From: TMP-86 sp044226865
GTDB taxonomy: Bacteria > Pseudomonadota > Gammaproteobacteria > Steroidobacterales > Steroidobacteraceae
NCBI GenBank assembly: GCA_044226865.1
Contig: JBGAGE010000005.1
Span: 479,240-543,239, forward strand
DNA: 64,000 bases
Direction: 5' to 3'
Shown here: one piece after another, positions 46,690 to 54,998 of the stretch
How positions within the stretch are numbered: the stretch's first letter is position 1
Layout of the letters: the number at the start of each line of letters is the position of its first letter
Program-made: the position numbers and the translations under genes
The notes under the pieces: generated by a model
The model's database searches: none
What the model was told of the DNA's origin: nothing
What the model saw: the letters and a program-made list of their open reading frames with translations, nothing else

Positions 46690-47205
46690 ATGGGCATGAG
46701 CGCGCAACGCAAACCCGACAAGACCGGTACCCGCGGCTATGCGCACCTGGTCGAAATCAGCGTCCCGGTGGGCCGGGTGTGGCGCGCGCTGACCGAAGTG
46801 CCGTTGATCCGGATCTGGGCGAACACCGAGGCCGAGGTGGACGCGCGCCAGGGCGGGCTGTACCGCACGGGCGTGCCGGGCACCAACCTGCGCGAAGCGC
46901 ACATCGACGTTTTCGAGCCCAACCGTCGGTTGCGGCTCATCTACATGAACACGCGTGATTTCCCGCGCTGCGACAGCGCCATCGTCGATGACTTCCTGCT
47001 GGACGTGCGTCCCGGCAAGACGGCGGTGCGGTTGCTGGGCTCCGGCATCCCCGAAGCCCAGGAATGGGACCGGCCGTATGTAAAGATCCGCATGGGCTGG
47101 GAGCGGCTCATGGCGCGCATGAAGGTCATGCTGGAGAATCCGCCCAAGCCCAAGGCGCCGCCCGCTACACCCAAGGAGCCGCCGCTTCCCGGCCTGGATT
47201 ACTGA
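46690..47205 (+). CDS. SRPBCC (START/AHSA1-like) protein
   Basis: A 171-residue cytoplasmic protein with the helix-grip pattern: HLVEISVPVGRVWRALTEVPLIRIWANTEAEV at the N-terminal side and a long C-terminal helix (GWERLMARMKVMLENPP), ending in a Pro/Lys tail. Such folds bind hydrophobic ligands; no specific role can be assigned. ATG at 46690 or 46696; CACAAT ends 6 nt before the second ATG, so 46696 could be the leaderless start. Confidence 0.75.
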   Translation: MGMSAQRKPDKTGTRGYAHLVEISVPVGRVWRALTEVPLIRIWANTEAEVDARQGGLYRTGVPGTNLREAHIDVFEPNRRLRLIYMNTRDFPRCDSAIVDDFLLDVRPGKTAVRLLGSGIPEAQEWDRPYVKIRMGWERLMARMKVMLENPPKPKAPPATPKEPPLPGLDY

Positions 47206-47275
47206 TTTCCGGTTCGCTCCGGCCTTCGATCTCCCGCCGCCGTTTCAGGCGGTGAGAACCGACCACCACACTGGC

Positions 47276-47281
47276 TATGAT
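47276..47281 (+). promoter_or_regulatory. -10 box directly before DUF347 gene start (leaderless)
   Basis: TATGAT ends exactly 6 nt (CGGAAC) before ATG 47288, the same spacing as in front of the MscS and pyrD genes. Confidence 0.55.
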
Positions 47282-47287
47282 CGGAAC

Positions 47288-48043
47288 ATGAGTTCCCAGC
47301 CCTCCGCGCACGCCAAGGTCCCCGAGGTCACGCTGTTGTTCTGGGTCATGAAGATCGCCGCCACCACGCTCGGGGAAACCGGTGGGGATGCGGTGTCGAT
47401 GTCGCTCGGACTCGGTTATCTCCTCAGCACCGGCATTTTTGCCCTGTTGTTCCTCGCGGCGGTGGTCGCGCAGATCCGCGCGTCGCGCTTCATCGCGCCG
47501 CTGTACTGGCTGACCATCATCGCCACGACCACGGTGGGCACCACCTTGGCGGACTTCGCCGACCGTTCGCTCGGCATCGGTTATGCCGGCGGTTCGGCAT
47601 TGCTGCTGCTGTCGCTCGTGGCCTCGCTGCTCCTGTGGAAGCGTTCCCAGGGAAGCATCGACGTCGCGTCGGTGACCACGCCGCGCGCGGAGCTGTACTA
47701 TTGGATCACCATCATGTTCTCGCAGACCCTGGGTACGGCCTTGGGTGATTGGACCGCCGACACCGCCGGCCTGGGATACGCGGGCAGCACGCTGCTGTTC
47801 TCCACCGCCCTGGTGCTGCTGGCTGCGGCGTATCGCTGGCCGGGCGTGTCGCGCACCGGGCTGTTCTGGGCGGCTTTCATTCTCACCCGCCCGCTGGGCG
47901 CCGTGGTTGGCGATTTTCTCGACAAGCCGCTCGCCGAAGGAGGCATGAATCTGAGCCGTGCCGCCGCCACCATGAGCCTGCTGGGCTTCATCGCGTTGTG
48001 CATGTTGCTGTTCCGGCAGCGACCCGCCACCGCGCGTCATTGA
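47288..48043 (+). CDS. DUF347-repeat membrane protein (COG4705)
   Basis: 251 residues, eight or so membrane segments built from four repeats with the pattern K/TTLGETxGD: KIAATTLGETGGD, TTTVGTTLADF, FSQTLGTALGDW and RPLGAVVGDFLD. The family is annotated as an uncharacterised membrane-anchored protein; related proteins have been linked to manganese export, but that is not established for this one. ATG 47288 starts MSSQPSAHAKVPEVTLLFWVMK. Confidence 0.85.
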   Translation: MSSQPSAHAKVPEVTLLFWVMKIAATTLGETGGDAVSMSLGLGYLLSTGIFALLFLAAVVAQIRASRFIAPLYWLTIIATTTVGTTLADFADRSLGIGYAGGSALLLLSLVASLLLWKRSQGSIDVASVTTPRAELYYWITIMFSQTLGTALGDWTADTAGLGYAGSTLLFSTALVLLAAAYRWPGVSRTGLFWAAFILTRPLGAVVGDFLDKPLAEGGMNLSRAAATMSLLGFIALCMLLFRQRPATARH

Positions 48044-48173
48044 AGATGCAGCGCGGCAGGGCGCGGGCGTGGCCGATTGAAAACCGGCGCTCTCGTCCCA
48101 ACCTGGGGCTTATCGGCCGGGTGTCTCTCGTGTCACCATGAGATCGCCAAACGCCGCCGTCCGGGAGTAGATC

Positions 48174-48548
48174 ATGCTGGGATTCCTGATTCGTGCCGTC
48201 ATCGTCGCCCTCGGACTGTGGGTCGCCACCACCTGGGTGAGCGGCATCACCATCGACTCACCGCAGACCTTGCTGCTCGCCGGCGTGCTGCTGGGGCTGG
48301 TGAACGCCGTCATCCGCCCCATTGCCATCCTGCTCACGTTGCCGATGACGCTGCTCACGCTGGGATTCTTCCTGCTGGTGATCAACGCCGGCATGGTGGC
48401 GCTGGTGGCGTGGATGTTGCCGGGCATGACCGTGAGCGGTTTCGGCGCCGCCTTCTGGAGCGCGCTCCTCGTCAGCATCGTGAGCATGATCGGCTCGTGG
48501 TTCATCGGGCCGAAGGGCCGCTTCGAGATCATCGTCAAGCGCAATTGA
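48174..48548 (+). CDS. four-helix membrane protein of the PF04020 (phage-holin-like) family
   Basis: A 124-residue protein with four hydrophobic segments. It begins MLGFLIRAVIVALGLW and has the family core NAVIRPIAILLTLPMTLLTLGFFLLVINAGM. Despite the holin name in databases, chromosomal members are ordinary small membrane proteins of unknown role. No phage genes are nearby. Confidence 0.87.
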   Translation: MLGFLIRAVIVALGLWVATTWVSGITIDSPQTLLLAGVLLGLVNAVIRPIAILLTLPMTLLTLGFFLLVINAGMVALVAWMLPGMTVSGFGAAFWSALLVSIVSMIGSWFIGPKGRFEIIVKRN

Positions 48549-48682
48549 GGCCGGCGCGATGACCGGTTGCACGCGCGCTGCGGCGTGCGTCTGGCGCAGC
48601 GCACAAGGGTTGCAGTCGTGGCGCGATGCCCGCAGTATCGCCGCGTGAACCTGCACATGCCCCGCCGCGCGCACCCCCTCTC

Positions 48683-50242
48683 ATGAGCGATCAACACGAC
48701 ACGCCGCGCCGGCGCGTGCGCGCGGGCGCCGGCTCGCGCGAAGGCGGGCGCACCGCGCGCCACGTGTCACCCGCCCTCGAGCAGATCCCGCGCCTCACCA
48801 ACCCGCACCCGCCGATCGAAATCCTCGATGCCTCGCAGCTCGAGCGCATCCTGGACGCCGCCTTCCGCGTGCTGCAGGAATCGGGCCTGGAAATCCGCAG
48901 CGCCGCGGCACGCAGCGCGTTCCGCGCCGGCGGTGCGCTGGTGGACGACACCACGCAGATGGTACGGCTGGGCCGCGAGGTGGTGAGCGCGCACCTGGCG
49001 CACGCACCGGAGCGCTTCGTGCTGCACGCACGCAATCCGCAACGCCATCTGCACGTGGGCGGCAGCGTGGTCAACTTCGGGCCGGTGAACGGCGCGCCCA
49101 ACATCAGCGACCGTGAGCGCGGCCGCCGCTATGGCGACCTGCAGGCCTTCCGCGACATCCTGCATCTCACGCAGGCGCTGGGCGTGCTGCATTGGCAGGG
49201 CGGCATCGTGGTGGAGCCGGTGGATGTGCCGGTGCCCATCCGCCACCTCGCCGCCTACCAGGCGCATATCGAATGCTCGGATGCCGTGTGGGCGGCGCGC
49301 GGCGTGGGCGGAGTGCAGGCGCAGGACGCCATCGCGCTGTCCGCCATCGAGCACGGCTGCAGCATCGAGGAGCTGGCGCAGCGGCCCACGCTGATGACCG
49401 TCACCAACGTCAATTCGCCGCGGCGCGTCGACGAGGAAATCCTGGACAACGTCATGACCATGGCGCGCCATGGCCAATGCGTGGTGATCACCCCCTTCAC
49501 GCTCATGGGCGCGATGGCGCCGATCACGCTCGCCGGCGCGCTGGTGCAGCAGACGGCCGAGGCGATGGCCATCGTCGCGCTGTGCCAGATGCTGCGGCCC
49601 GGCACGCCCTGCGTGCTCGGCGGCTTCACCTCGAACGTGGACATGCGCACCGGCTCGCCGGCCTTCGGAACGCCGGAGTATGTACATGCGGTGATCGCCG
49701 GCGCGCAGATCGGCCGGCGGCTGAAGATTCCGGTGCGCACCAGTGCGGTAAATGCATCGCCCGCCGTCGATGCGCAGTCCACCTACGAAACCGCGTTCTC
49801 GTTGCAGGCGGCCATCGCCAGCCACAGCCATCTGATCAACCATGCCGCCGGCTGGCTCGAGGGCGGACTGTCGGCGTCGTTGGAGAAGATCGTGGTCGAC
49901 GCGGAGATGCTGCGCAACTGGGCGGCGATCTTGAAGCCGGTGAGCTTCACGGACGACGACCTCGCGGTGGAGGCCATCTCGCAGGTGGCGGCGGGCGGGC
50001 ATTTCTTCGGCGCCCCTCACACGCTGGCGCGCTACGAGACCGCGTTCTACCGGCCGCTGCTTTCAGACTGGTCGAATTTCGAGAACTGGACCGACGCGGG
50101 TGCGCGCGATGCCACCGTGCGGGCCACCGGCATCTGGAAGAAGATCCTCGCGGAGCACGCACCGCCGCCGCTGGACCCGGCCGTTCGCGAGGCGGTGCAG
50201 GACTACCTGGCACGGCGCACGGCGGAGCTCGGCGGCGCGTGA
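48683..50242 (+). CDS. MttB-superfamily methyltransferase (non-pyrrolysine), betaine-demethylase candidate
   Basis: 519 residues of the trimethylamine methyltransferase superfamily TIM barrel, with GRYGDLQAFRDILHLTQAL-like middle, WQGGIVVEPVDVPVPIRHL, LGGFTSNVDMRTGSPAFGTPEY and the C-terminal GWLEGGLSASLEKIVVD. There is no in-frame UAG, so it belongs to the non-pyrrolysine branch (MtgB type), members of which demethylate glycine betaine, proline betaine or carnitine in anaerobes by passing CH3 to a corrinoid protein. No corrinoid protein gene lies in the window. It overlaps the next gene (GTGA) and sits upstream of betaine-uptake and sarcosine genes, which supports a quaternary-amine substrate. 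Confidence 0.85.
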   Translation: MSDQHDTPRRRVRAGAGSREGGRTARHVSPALEQIPRLTNPHPPIEILDASQLERILDAAFRVLQESGLEIRSAAARSAFRAGGALVDDTTQMVRLGREVVSAHLAHAPERFVLHARNPQRHLHVGGSVVNFGPVNGAPNISDRERGRRYGDLQAFRDILHLTQALGVLHWQGGIVVEPVDVPVPIRHLAAYQAHIECSDAVWAARGVGGVQAQDAIALSAIEHGCSIEELAQRPTLMTVTNVNSPRRVDEEILDNVMTMARHGQCVVITPFTLMGAMAPITLAGALVQQTAEAMAIVALCQMLRPGTPCVLGGFTSNVDMRTGSPAFGTPEYVHAVIAGAQIGRRLKIPVRTSAVNASPAVDAQSTYETAFSLQAAIASHSHLINHAAGWLEGGLSASLEKIVVDAEMLRNWAAILKPVSFTDDDLAVEAISQVAAGGHFFGAPHTLARYETAFYRPLLSDWSNFENWTDAGARDATVRATGIWKKILAEHAPPPLDPAVREAVQDYLARRTAELGGA

Positions 50243-51054
50243 GCGCGTGGATTGCCAATGCGCGCATGTATGGCGTGACGCCGGCGGTGGAGGCGTCCTG
50301 GCGGGAGCTGCTGCGGCGGGTGGCGCAAGACGCGCAAGTCGAGCTGCAATACCTGCCCTATCCCGCGCCGCAACCGCTCGAGCACTTGTGGTCCCGCGCC
50401 GACCTGGGTGCGGTGTTCATGTGCGGCTTCCCCGTGGCGTTGCAAATGGCAAGCGTGGTGCCGATCGCCGCGCCGATCCCCGCCACCGGCTGGGCGGGCG
50501 GACGCGCCGTCTACCGCAGCGACCTGATCGTGCGCGCGGACTCCCCCTTCCGGCGCCTCGAAGACAGCTTCGGCGCGCGCGCCGGCTTCACCGTGGCGCA
50601 TTCACATTCGGGCTTCAATGCCTTCCGCCATCATCTGTTGCCCTTTCGCACGCCGCAACGCCCGCGGTTGTTCGCGCACATGAGCGGGGACCTGATCACC
50701 GCGCGCCGCATCCTCGATGGCGTGCGCGAGGGTGTGCTCGATATCGGGCCGCTGGATGCGTACTGGCATGCGCTGCTCGCGCGCCATGCACCCGAGCTCA
50801 CCCGCGGCATCCGCGTGCTGGAATCCACGGCGCTCGCGCCCATTCCGTGCTTCGTCAGCGCGGCGGGCGCAGCGCCCGGCCAGGTGCAGCGACTGCGCGA
50901 GGCGTTCATCGCCGCATCGGCGCGGCCCTGGTTCGAGTCCCTGGGCGATGCATTGCTGCTGTCGGGATTTGCCGCCGCGGATGCGCGTGACTATGACGTG
51001 CTGCTCGACTGGGACCGGCAGGCGCGTGCCGCCGGTTACGACCAGCCGGCCTGA
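50239..51054 (+). CDS. PhnD-like substrate-binding fold protein lacking a signal peptide
   Basis: 271 residues with the fold pattern of periplasmic phosphonate-type binding proteins: NARMYGVTPAVEASWRELL, FMCGFPVALQ, VYRSDLIVRADSPFRRLEDSFGARAGF and SHSGFNAFRHHLLPF. It begins directly with the first beta strand and has no signal peptide, no lipobox and no membrane helix, so it should be cytoplasmic. It starts with GTG 50239, four bases before the methyltransferase stop, and no transporter genes follow it on this strand. I infer that it binds a small ligand in connection with the methyltransferase rather than serving in transport. Confidence 0.72.
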   Translation: MSAWIANARMYGVTPAVEASWRELLRRVAQDAQVELQYLPYPAPQPLEHLWSRADLGAVFMCGFPVALQMASVVPIAAPIPATGWAGGRAVYRSDLIVRADSPFRRLEDSFGARAGFTVAHSHSGFNAFRHHLLPFRTPQRPRLFAHMSGDLITARRILDGVREGVLDIGPLDAYWHALLARHAPELTRGIRVLESTALAPIPCFVSAAGAAPGQVQRLREAFIAASARPWFESLGDALLLSGFAAADARDYDVLLDWDRQARAAGYDQPA

Positions 51055-51077
51055 TCGACCAGCGGCATCCGCCGGCC

Positions 51078-52040
51078 TTATCGAGCGGAGTGGGAGGGCG
51101 CGCGCCCGGTCGGATGGAGCGGCGAATCGTGCGCCTTGAACAGAAAGCGCCGCGCCACATCGGCATAGCCCGCATACACCAGTCCGCCGTTCTCCGCGAC
51201 CAGCCGCGCACGCTGCTCGCGATAGCGGCGGTTGTAGCGATACCAGGGGATCATCGGCGCCTCGTGATGCAGCGCATGCAGGTTGTTGAACAGGAACAGC
51301 GGCCCGAAGAACCATGAGCCCTCGACGATGGCGACCCGCTTGCGCGGTTCGCGCACGGCGCGATGCTCGGCGAAGGAACGGATCAGCAGCAGCCCATTGG
51401 CCGGCACCACCATCCCGCACACATACAGCCACAACGGCATGCCGCAGGCGAACTCGAGCCACAGGATCAGCGGTACGCACCACAGCAGGTGCTCGGTCCA
51501 CAGCGCGCGCAGGCCGGGTTCATTGCGCAAGAGGCCGCGTACCTGTCCCCACAGGAACATCGCCGGACGGCAGAACGAGCCCAGCAGCACGCGTCCCGCG
51601 AGCGTCTGCTGCGCGCGCAGCAGCAGCCGTGCGGCCGGGTGCAGCCCTTGCCATTGCTCTGCCGTCCAGTAATAGGATTCGGGATCGTCGAAAGGATCGG
51701 TGAGGCGGTCGTCCTCGTGATGCTGCAGGTGTTCGGCGCGGTAGCGTTCGAACGGCAGCCACAACGACAGCGGCACCATGCCCAGCACACGGTTGACGCC
51801 GTCACGGCGCGTGGGATGCCCATGGATGATCTCGTGCTGCAGCGAGCTGTGCAGCGTGATCACCAGGGTGAGGAGCGGCGCCACGACGGCCAATGGCATA
51901 TGTCCGTAGGCGTAGGTGAGTGCCAACCAGGCGCCATAGACAGCCAGGGCGAGGCCTAGCGTCGGCCACTCCACCGCGGCGACCGGCTCGCTGCGCGCGG
52001 CGGCCTGTGGCGGAACGGGTGATTCGAGGGTAGCGGACAT
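51078..52040 (-). CDS. membrane fatty-acid-desaturase-family di-iron enzyme
   Basis: 320 residues, four main hydrophobic segments and the three histidine boxes of the membrane di-iron family: HEIIHGH near residue 70, HLQHH near residue 103 and NNLHALHH near residue 250. ATG 52040 is chosen because the upstream codons are unrelated. It lies 80 bp downstream of the betaine importer genes on the same strand and is convergent with the PhnD-like gene. The family includes desaturases, hydroxylases and monooxygenases, so an oxidative step on a quaternary amine or its acyl derivative is conceivable, but a lipid role is equally possible. Confidence 0.85.
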   Translation of the reverse strand: MSATLESPVPPQAAARSEPVAAVEWPTLGLALAVYGAWLALTYAYGHMPLAVVAPLLTLVITLHSSLQHEIIHGHPTRRDGVNRVLGMVPLSLWLPFERYRAEHLQHHEDDRLTDPFDDPESYYWTAEQWQGLHPAARLLLRAQQTLAGRVLLGSFCRPAMFLWGQVRGLLRNEPGLRALWTEHLLWCVPLILWLEFACGMPLWLYVCGMVVPANGLLLIRSFAEHRAVREPRKRVAIVEGSWFFGPLFLFNNLHALHHEAPMIPWYRYNRRYREQRARLVAENGGLVYAGYADVARRFLFKAHDSPLHPTGRAPSHSAR

Positions 52041-52120
52041 GAACGCCAATCCGTGTCGGAATTTTCCGATGCCGCGGATTGTAGCCAATGTCGCAACTCG
52101 CCGGATGTGCGCATTTCCCG

Positions 52121-52861
52121 CTATTCCACGCGGGCGTTGCGGCAGATGCGCCGCTCCAGCAACCGCATCGCGTCATACAGGAGAATGGCCATGAGGCCGG
52201 TGGCAAGGCCCCCCTGCAGGATGAACGCCGTATTGTTGGACAGGAGCCCGGCGATGATCACCTCGCCGAGGCTCTTGGCCGCCACCGTGGACCCGATGGT
52301 GGCCGTGCCCACGCTGATCACCAGCGACAAGCGCACGCCTTCGAGGATCAGCGGCGCGGCCAGCGGCAGCTCCACGCCCAGGAGCCGTTGCCGTGCACCC
52401 ATGCCCATGGCGCTGGCCGCTTCCAGCACCACCGGCGGGCAGGTGGACAATCCCACCAGCGTGTTCTCGAAAATCGGCAACAGGCCGTAGGCAAACAAGG
52501 CGATCAGCGTGGGCTTGGCGCCGAAGCCCACCAGCGGCACGGCCACCGCCAGCACGGCCACCGGCGGGAAGGTCTGCCCCACGTTCACCAGCGTACGCGA
52601 CAGCGGCAGGAATTCAGCGCCGCGCGGCCGGGTCACCAGGATGGCGAGGCTGACGGCCACCAGCGTGCTGGCAAGGGCGGCGCCCACCACCAGCATGAGG
52701 TGTGACAGGGCCAGCGACAACAGGTCACCCTGGTCGTAGATGGCGGGTGCGCCGGCCGGGGCGAGCGGTGCGAACAAGGCCGCGAAACGCTGCGGCGCGA
52801 GCAGGAAGGCCGCCAGCGAGGCAACGCCGGCGGCGCGCAACAGCGCCGTGCCGACCTTCAT
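52121..52861 (-). CDS. yehW: betaine-type ABC importer permease, YehW/OsmW type
   Basis: Inner-membrane permease of 246 residues with about six helices and the inner-membrane coupling loop EAASAMGMGARQRLLGVELPLAAPLILEGVRL. It is the second, shorter permease of the importer. Its ATG overlaps the ATPase stop (ATGA). The order binding protein-permease-ATPase-permease equals E. coli yehZYXW. Confidence 0.88.
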   Translation of the reverse strand: MKVGTALLRAAGVASLAAFLLAPQRFAALFAPLAPAGAPAIYDQGDLLSLALSHLMLVVGAALASTLVAVSLAILVTRPRGAEFLPLSRTLVNVGQTFPPVAVLAVAVPLVGFGAKPTLIALFAYGLLPIFENTLVGLSTCPPVVLEAASAMGMGARQRLLGVELPLAAPLILEGVRLSLVISVGTATIGSTVAAKSLGEVIIAGLLSNNTAFILQGGLATGLMAILLYDAMRLLERRICRNARVE

Positions 52862-53844
52862 GCCGGCGCCTCCTCACCAGCAGCCGGCGCGGCGCGGCCA
52901 TGCGCCAGGATGGCGGCGACGGTCAGGTGGCCGCGCGCCTTGCCGTCCGCGGCGGTGACGATGGCGGCGTCCGCGCCGCGCCACACCAGCTCCGACAACA
53001 CATCGCGTAGCGAGGCCGCATCGCTCACGTCCGGCGGGGACGTGGCCGCCGCCGCAGGCGCCGGCGGCGCTCCGGGCAGTGCGGCGGCGCCGGCCGTGGT
53101 CAGCGACAGCAGGCGCAGCGCGCGATCCGCCATGCCGGTCATGCGCGCCACCAGCGGGTCGCGCGGCCGGGTGAGCAGGGCCGCGGGTGCGTCGCATTGC
53201 AGCAGCTTCCCCTGGCTCATCACCGCCACCTGGTTGCCGAGGCGGAAGGCCTCGTCCATGTCGTGCGTCACCAGCAGGATGGTCGTGCCGAAGGATTTCT
53301 GGATGGCGAGCAGGTCATCCTGCGCCTTGGCGCGGATGATGGGATCCAGCGCGCCGAAGGGTTCGTCCATCAACAGCAGTGCCGGTTCCGCGGCCAGTGC
53401 GCGCGCCACGCCCACGCGTTGCTGCTGTCCGCCGGAGAGCTGGTGCGGATACTTGGGTGCGAACTCGCCGGGCTCGAGCTGGAAGACTTCCAGCAGCTCG
53501 CGCACGCGGCGCGCGATGCGTTGCTCGTCCCAGCCGAGGAGCCGCGGCACGGTGGCGATGTTCTCCGCCACGCTGCGATGCGGAAACAGGCCGTGGCTCT
53601 GGATGGCGTAACCGATCCGGCGGCGCAACAGGTGCGCCGGTTCCGCGGCGGTGTCGCGGCCGTCGATGAGCACGCGGCCGCTGCTGGGCTCGACCAGCCG
53701 GTTGATCATGCGCAGCAGGGTGGACTTGCCCGAGCCCGAGGTGCCGACGATGACGGTGATGGAGCCGCGCTCCACCCGCATCGACACCGCATCGACCACG
53801 CGGGTGGCGCCGTAGTCCTTGCACAGATTTTCGATGACGATCAT
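52858..53844 (-). CDS. yehX: betaine-type ABC importer ATPase, YehX/OsmV type
   Basis: 328 residues: Walker A GTSGSGKSTLL, Q loop IQSHGLF, signature LSGGQQQRVGVARAL, Walker B LLLMDEPFGALD and H loop LVTHDMDEA. After the ATPase comes an Ala/Pro-rich linker and part of a CBS domain (SLRDVLSELVWRGADAAIVTAADGKARG), which in OpuA-type importers senses ionic strength. The start overlaps the preceding permease stop by 4 bp. Confidence 0.92.
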   Translation of the reverse strand: MIVIENLCKDYGATRVVDAVSMRVERGSITVIVGTSGSGKSTLLRMINRLVEPSSGRVLIDGRDTAAEPAHLLRRRIGYAIQSHGLFPHRSVAENIATVPRLLGWDEQRIARRVRELLEVFQLEPGEFAPKYPHQLSGGQQQRVGVARALAAEPALLLMDEPFGALDPIIRAKAQDDLLAIQKSFGTTILLVTHDMDEAFRLGNQVAVMSQGKLLQCDAPAALLTRPRDPLVARMTGMADRALRLLSLTTAGAAALPGAPPAPAAAATSPPDVSDAASLRDVLSELVWRGADAAIVTAADGKARGHLTVAAILAHGRAAPAAGEEAPA

Positions 53845-54998
53845 GCGGGCACCTTGTCGATGACTTCGATCAGCGCGTCGAGCAGCACCGCTGCGCAGAA
53901 GGCGAGCAGGATGATGGGCAGCGCGCCCAGCAGCACCAGGTCGATGGCGGTCTGGCCGATGCCCTGGAAGACGAAGGCGCCCAGTCCACCGGCGCCGATC
54001 AGCGCCGCCACCGTCACCAGGCCGATGTTCTGCACCAGCACGATGCGCACGCCGGTGAGGATCACCGGCAGTGCCAGCGGCAACTCCACGCGCGCGAGAA
54101 TCTGGCCGGCGGTCATTCCCATGCCACGCGCCGCCTCCACGGCCGCCGGCGACACGCGCGCCAATCCCGCCACGGTATTGGCGACGATCGGCAGCAGCGA
54201 ATACAGGAACAACGCGATCACCGCCGGCGCGGCGCCGATGCCGCGGATCCCCAGCGCCGCCGCCAGAGGTGAGGCCGCCGCCAGCGCGGCGAGGGGTGCC
54301 ATCAGGATGCCGAACAGCGCGATGGCCGGGATGGTCTGCACCAGGTTGAGCACGCCGAGCGCCGCGCCGCGCAGCCGCGGCAGGCGATGGCACAACAGCC
54401 CCAACGGCAGCGCGAACAAGGCCGCCGCCGCCAGCGAGCCCAGCGCCAGCAGCGCGTGCGCGCGCAGTTCGCGCGCGAAACGCTCGGCGTTCACCGCATA
54501 TTCGCGCATGAATGACAGGTCATCGAAGTGGCCGCTGGCGAGCGCCATCCACAACAGGGCTAGCATGCCGGCCAGCAGGATCACGCGCGTGCCCGGCCGC
54601 GGCCTGAGCCGCGTCACCGCATCGGTGGCCAGCAGCGCAAGGCACAGCAGCAGCAACCAGAATCCGGACGCCGGCGCCACGCGCACCACCTTGTTGCCCG
54701 CGGGCGTGAGCGCCGTGCCGGCCGCGCCGACCGCAAATGCCAGGGCGGCAAGACCAAGCAGGGCGCCGGCCAGGCGCCAGCGCGCATCGCGCGCGAACAA
54801 CGCGCCGGCCGCCGCCAGCACCAGCGCCGCGAGCAAGGCCGGCATCACGGCCGGCGGCAGCGCCTCGTACATGCCATGCGGCACACCCGGGAGAATGCGG
54901 TTGCCTTTGTACAGCACGAAGGGCAGCCACAGGCAGGCGATGACACCGCCGCCGCACAGCAGTGCGCCGAGCCGGTCGGGGCGTGGCGCGCCGGGCAT
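53841..54998 (-). CDS. yehY: betaine-type ABC importer permease, YehY/OsmY-like long permease
   Basis: 385 residues, the same length as E. coli YehY, with four extra N-terminal helices before the permease core. The coupling loop EAARGMGMTAGQILARVELPLALPVILTGVR lies near residue 290. Its ATG directly follows the stop of the binding-protein gene (TAGATG). Codon use is as GC-rich as in its neighbours. Confidence 0.9.
   Translation of the reverse strand: MPGAPRPDRLGALLCGGGVIACLWLPFVLYKGNRILPGVPHGMYEALPPAVMPALLAALVLAAAGALFARDARWRLAGALLGLAALAFAVGAAGTALTPAGNKVVRVAPASGFWLLLLCLALLATDAVTRLRPRPGTRVILLAGMLALLWMALASGHFDDLSFMREYAVNAERFARELRAHALLALGSLAAAALFALPLGLLCHRLPRLRGAALGVLNLVQTIPAIALFGILMAPLAALAAASPLAAALGIRGIGAAPAVIALFLYSLLPIVANTVAGLARVSPAAVEAARGMGMTAGQILARVELPLALPVILTGVRIVLVQNIGLVTVAALIGAGGLGAFVFQGIGQTAIDLVLLGALPIILLAFCAAVLLDALIEVIDKVPA

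Noticed and set aside
48174..48548. Prophage holin
   Set aside because: The family name is historical; no phage genes, lysin or attachment site is nearby.
48683..50242. Pyrrolysine-containing trimethylamine methyltransferase MttB
   Set aside because: No in-frame UAG is present, and no pyrrolysine genes are nearby, so it belongs to the non-pyrrolysine branch.
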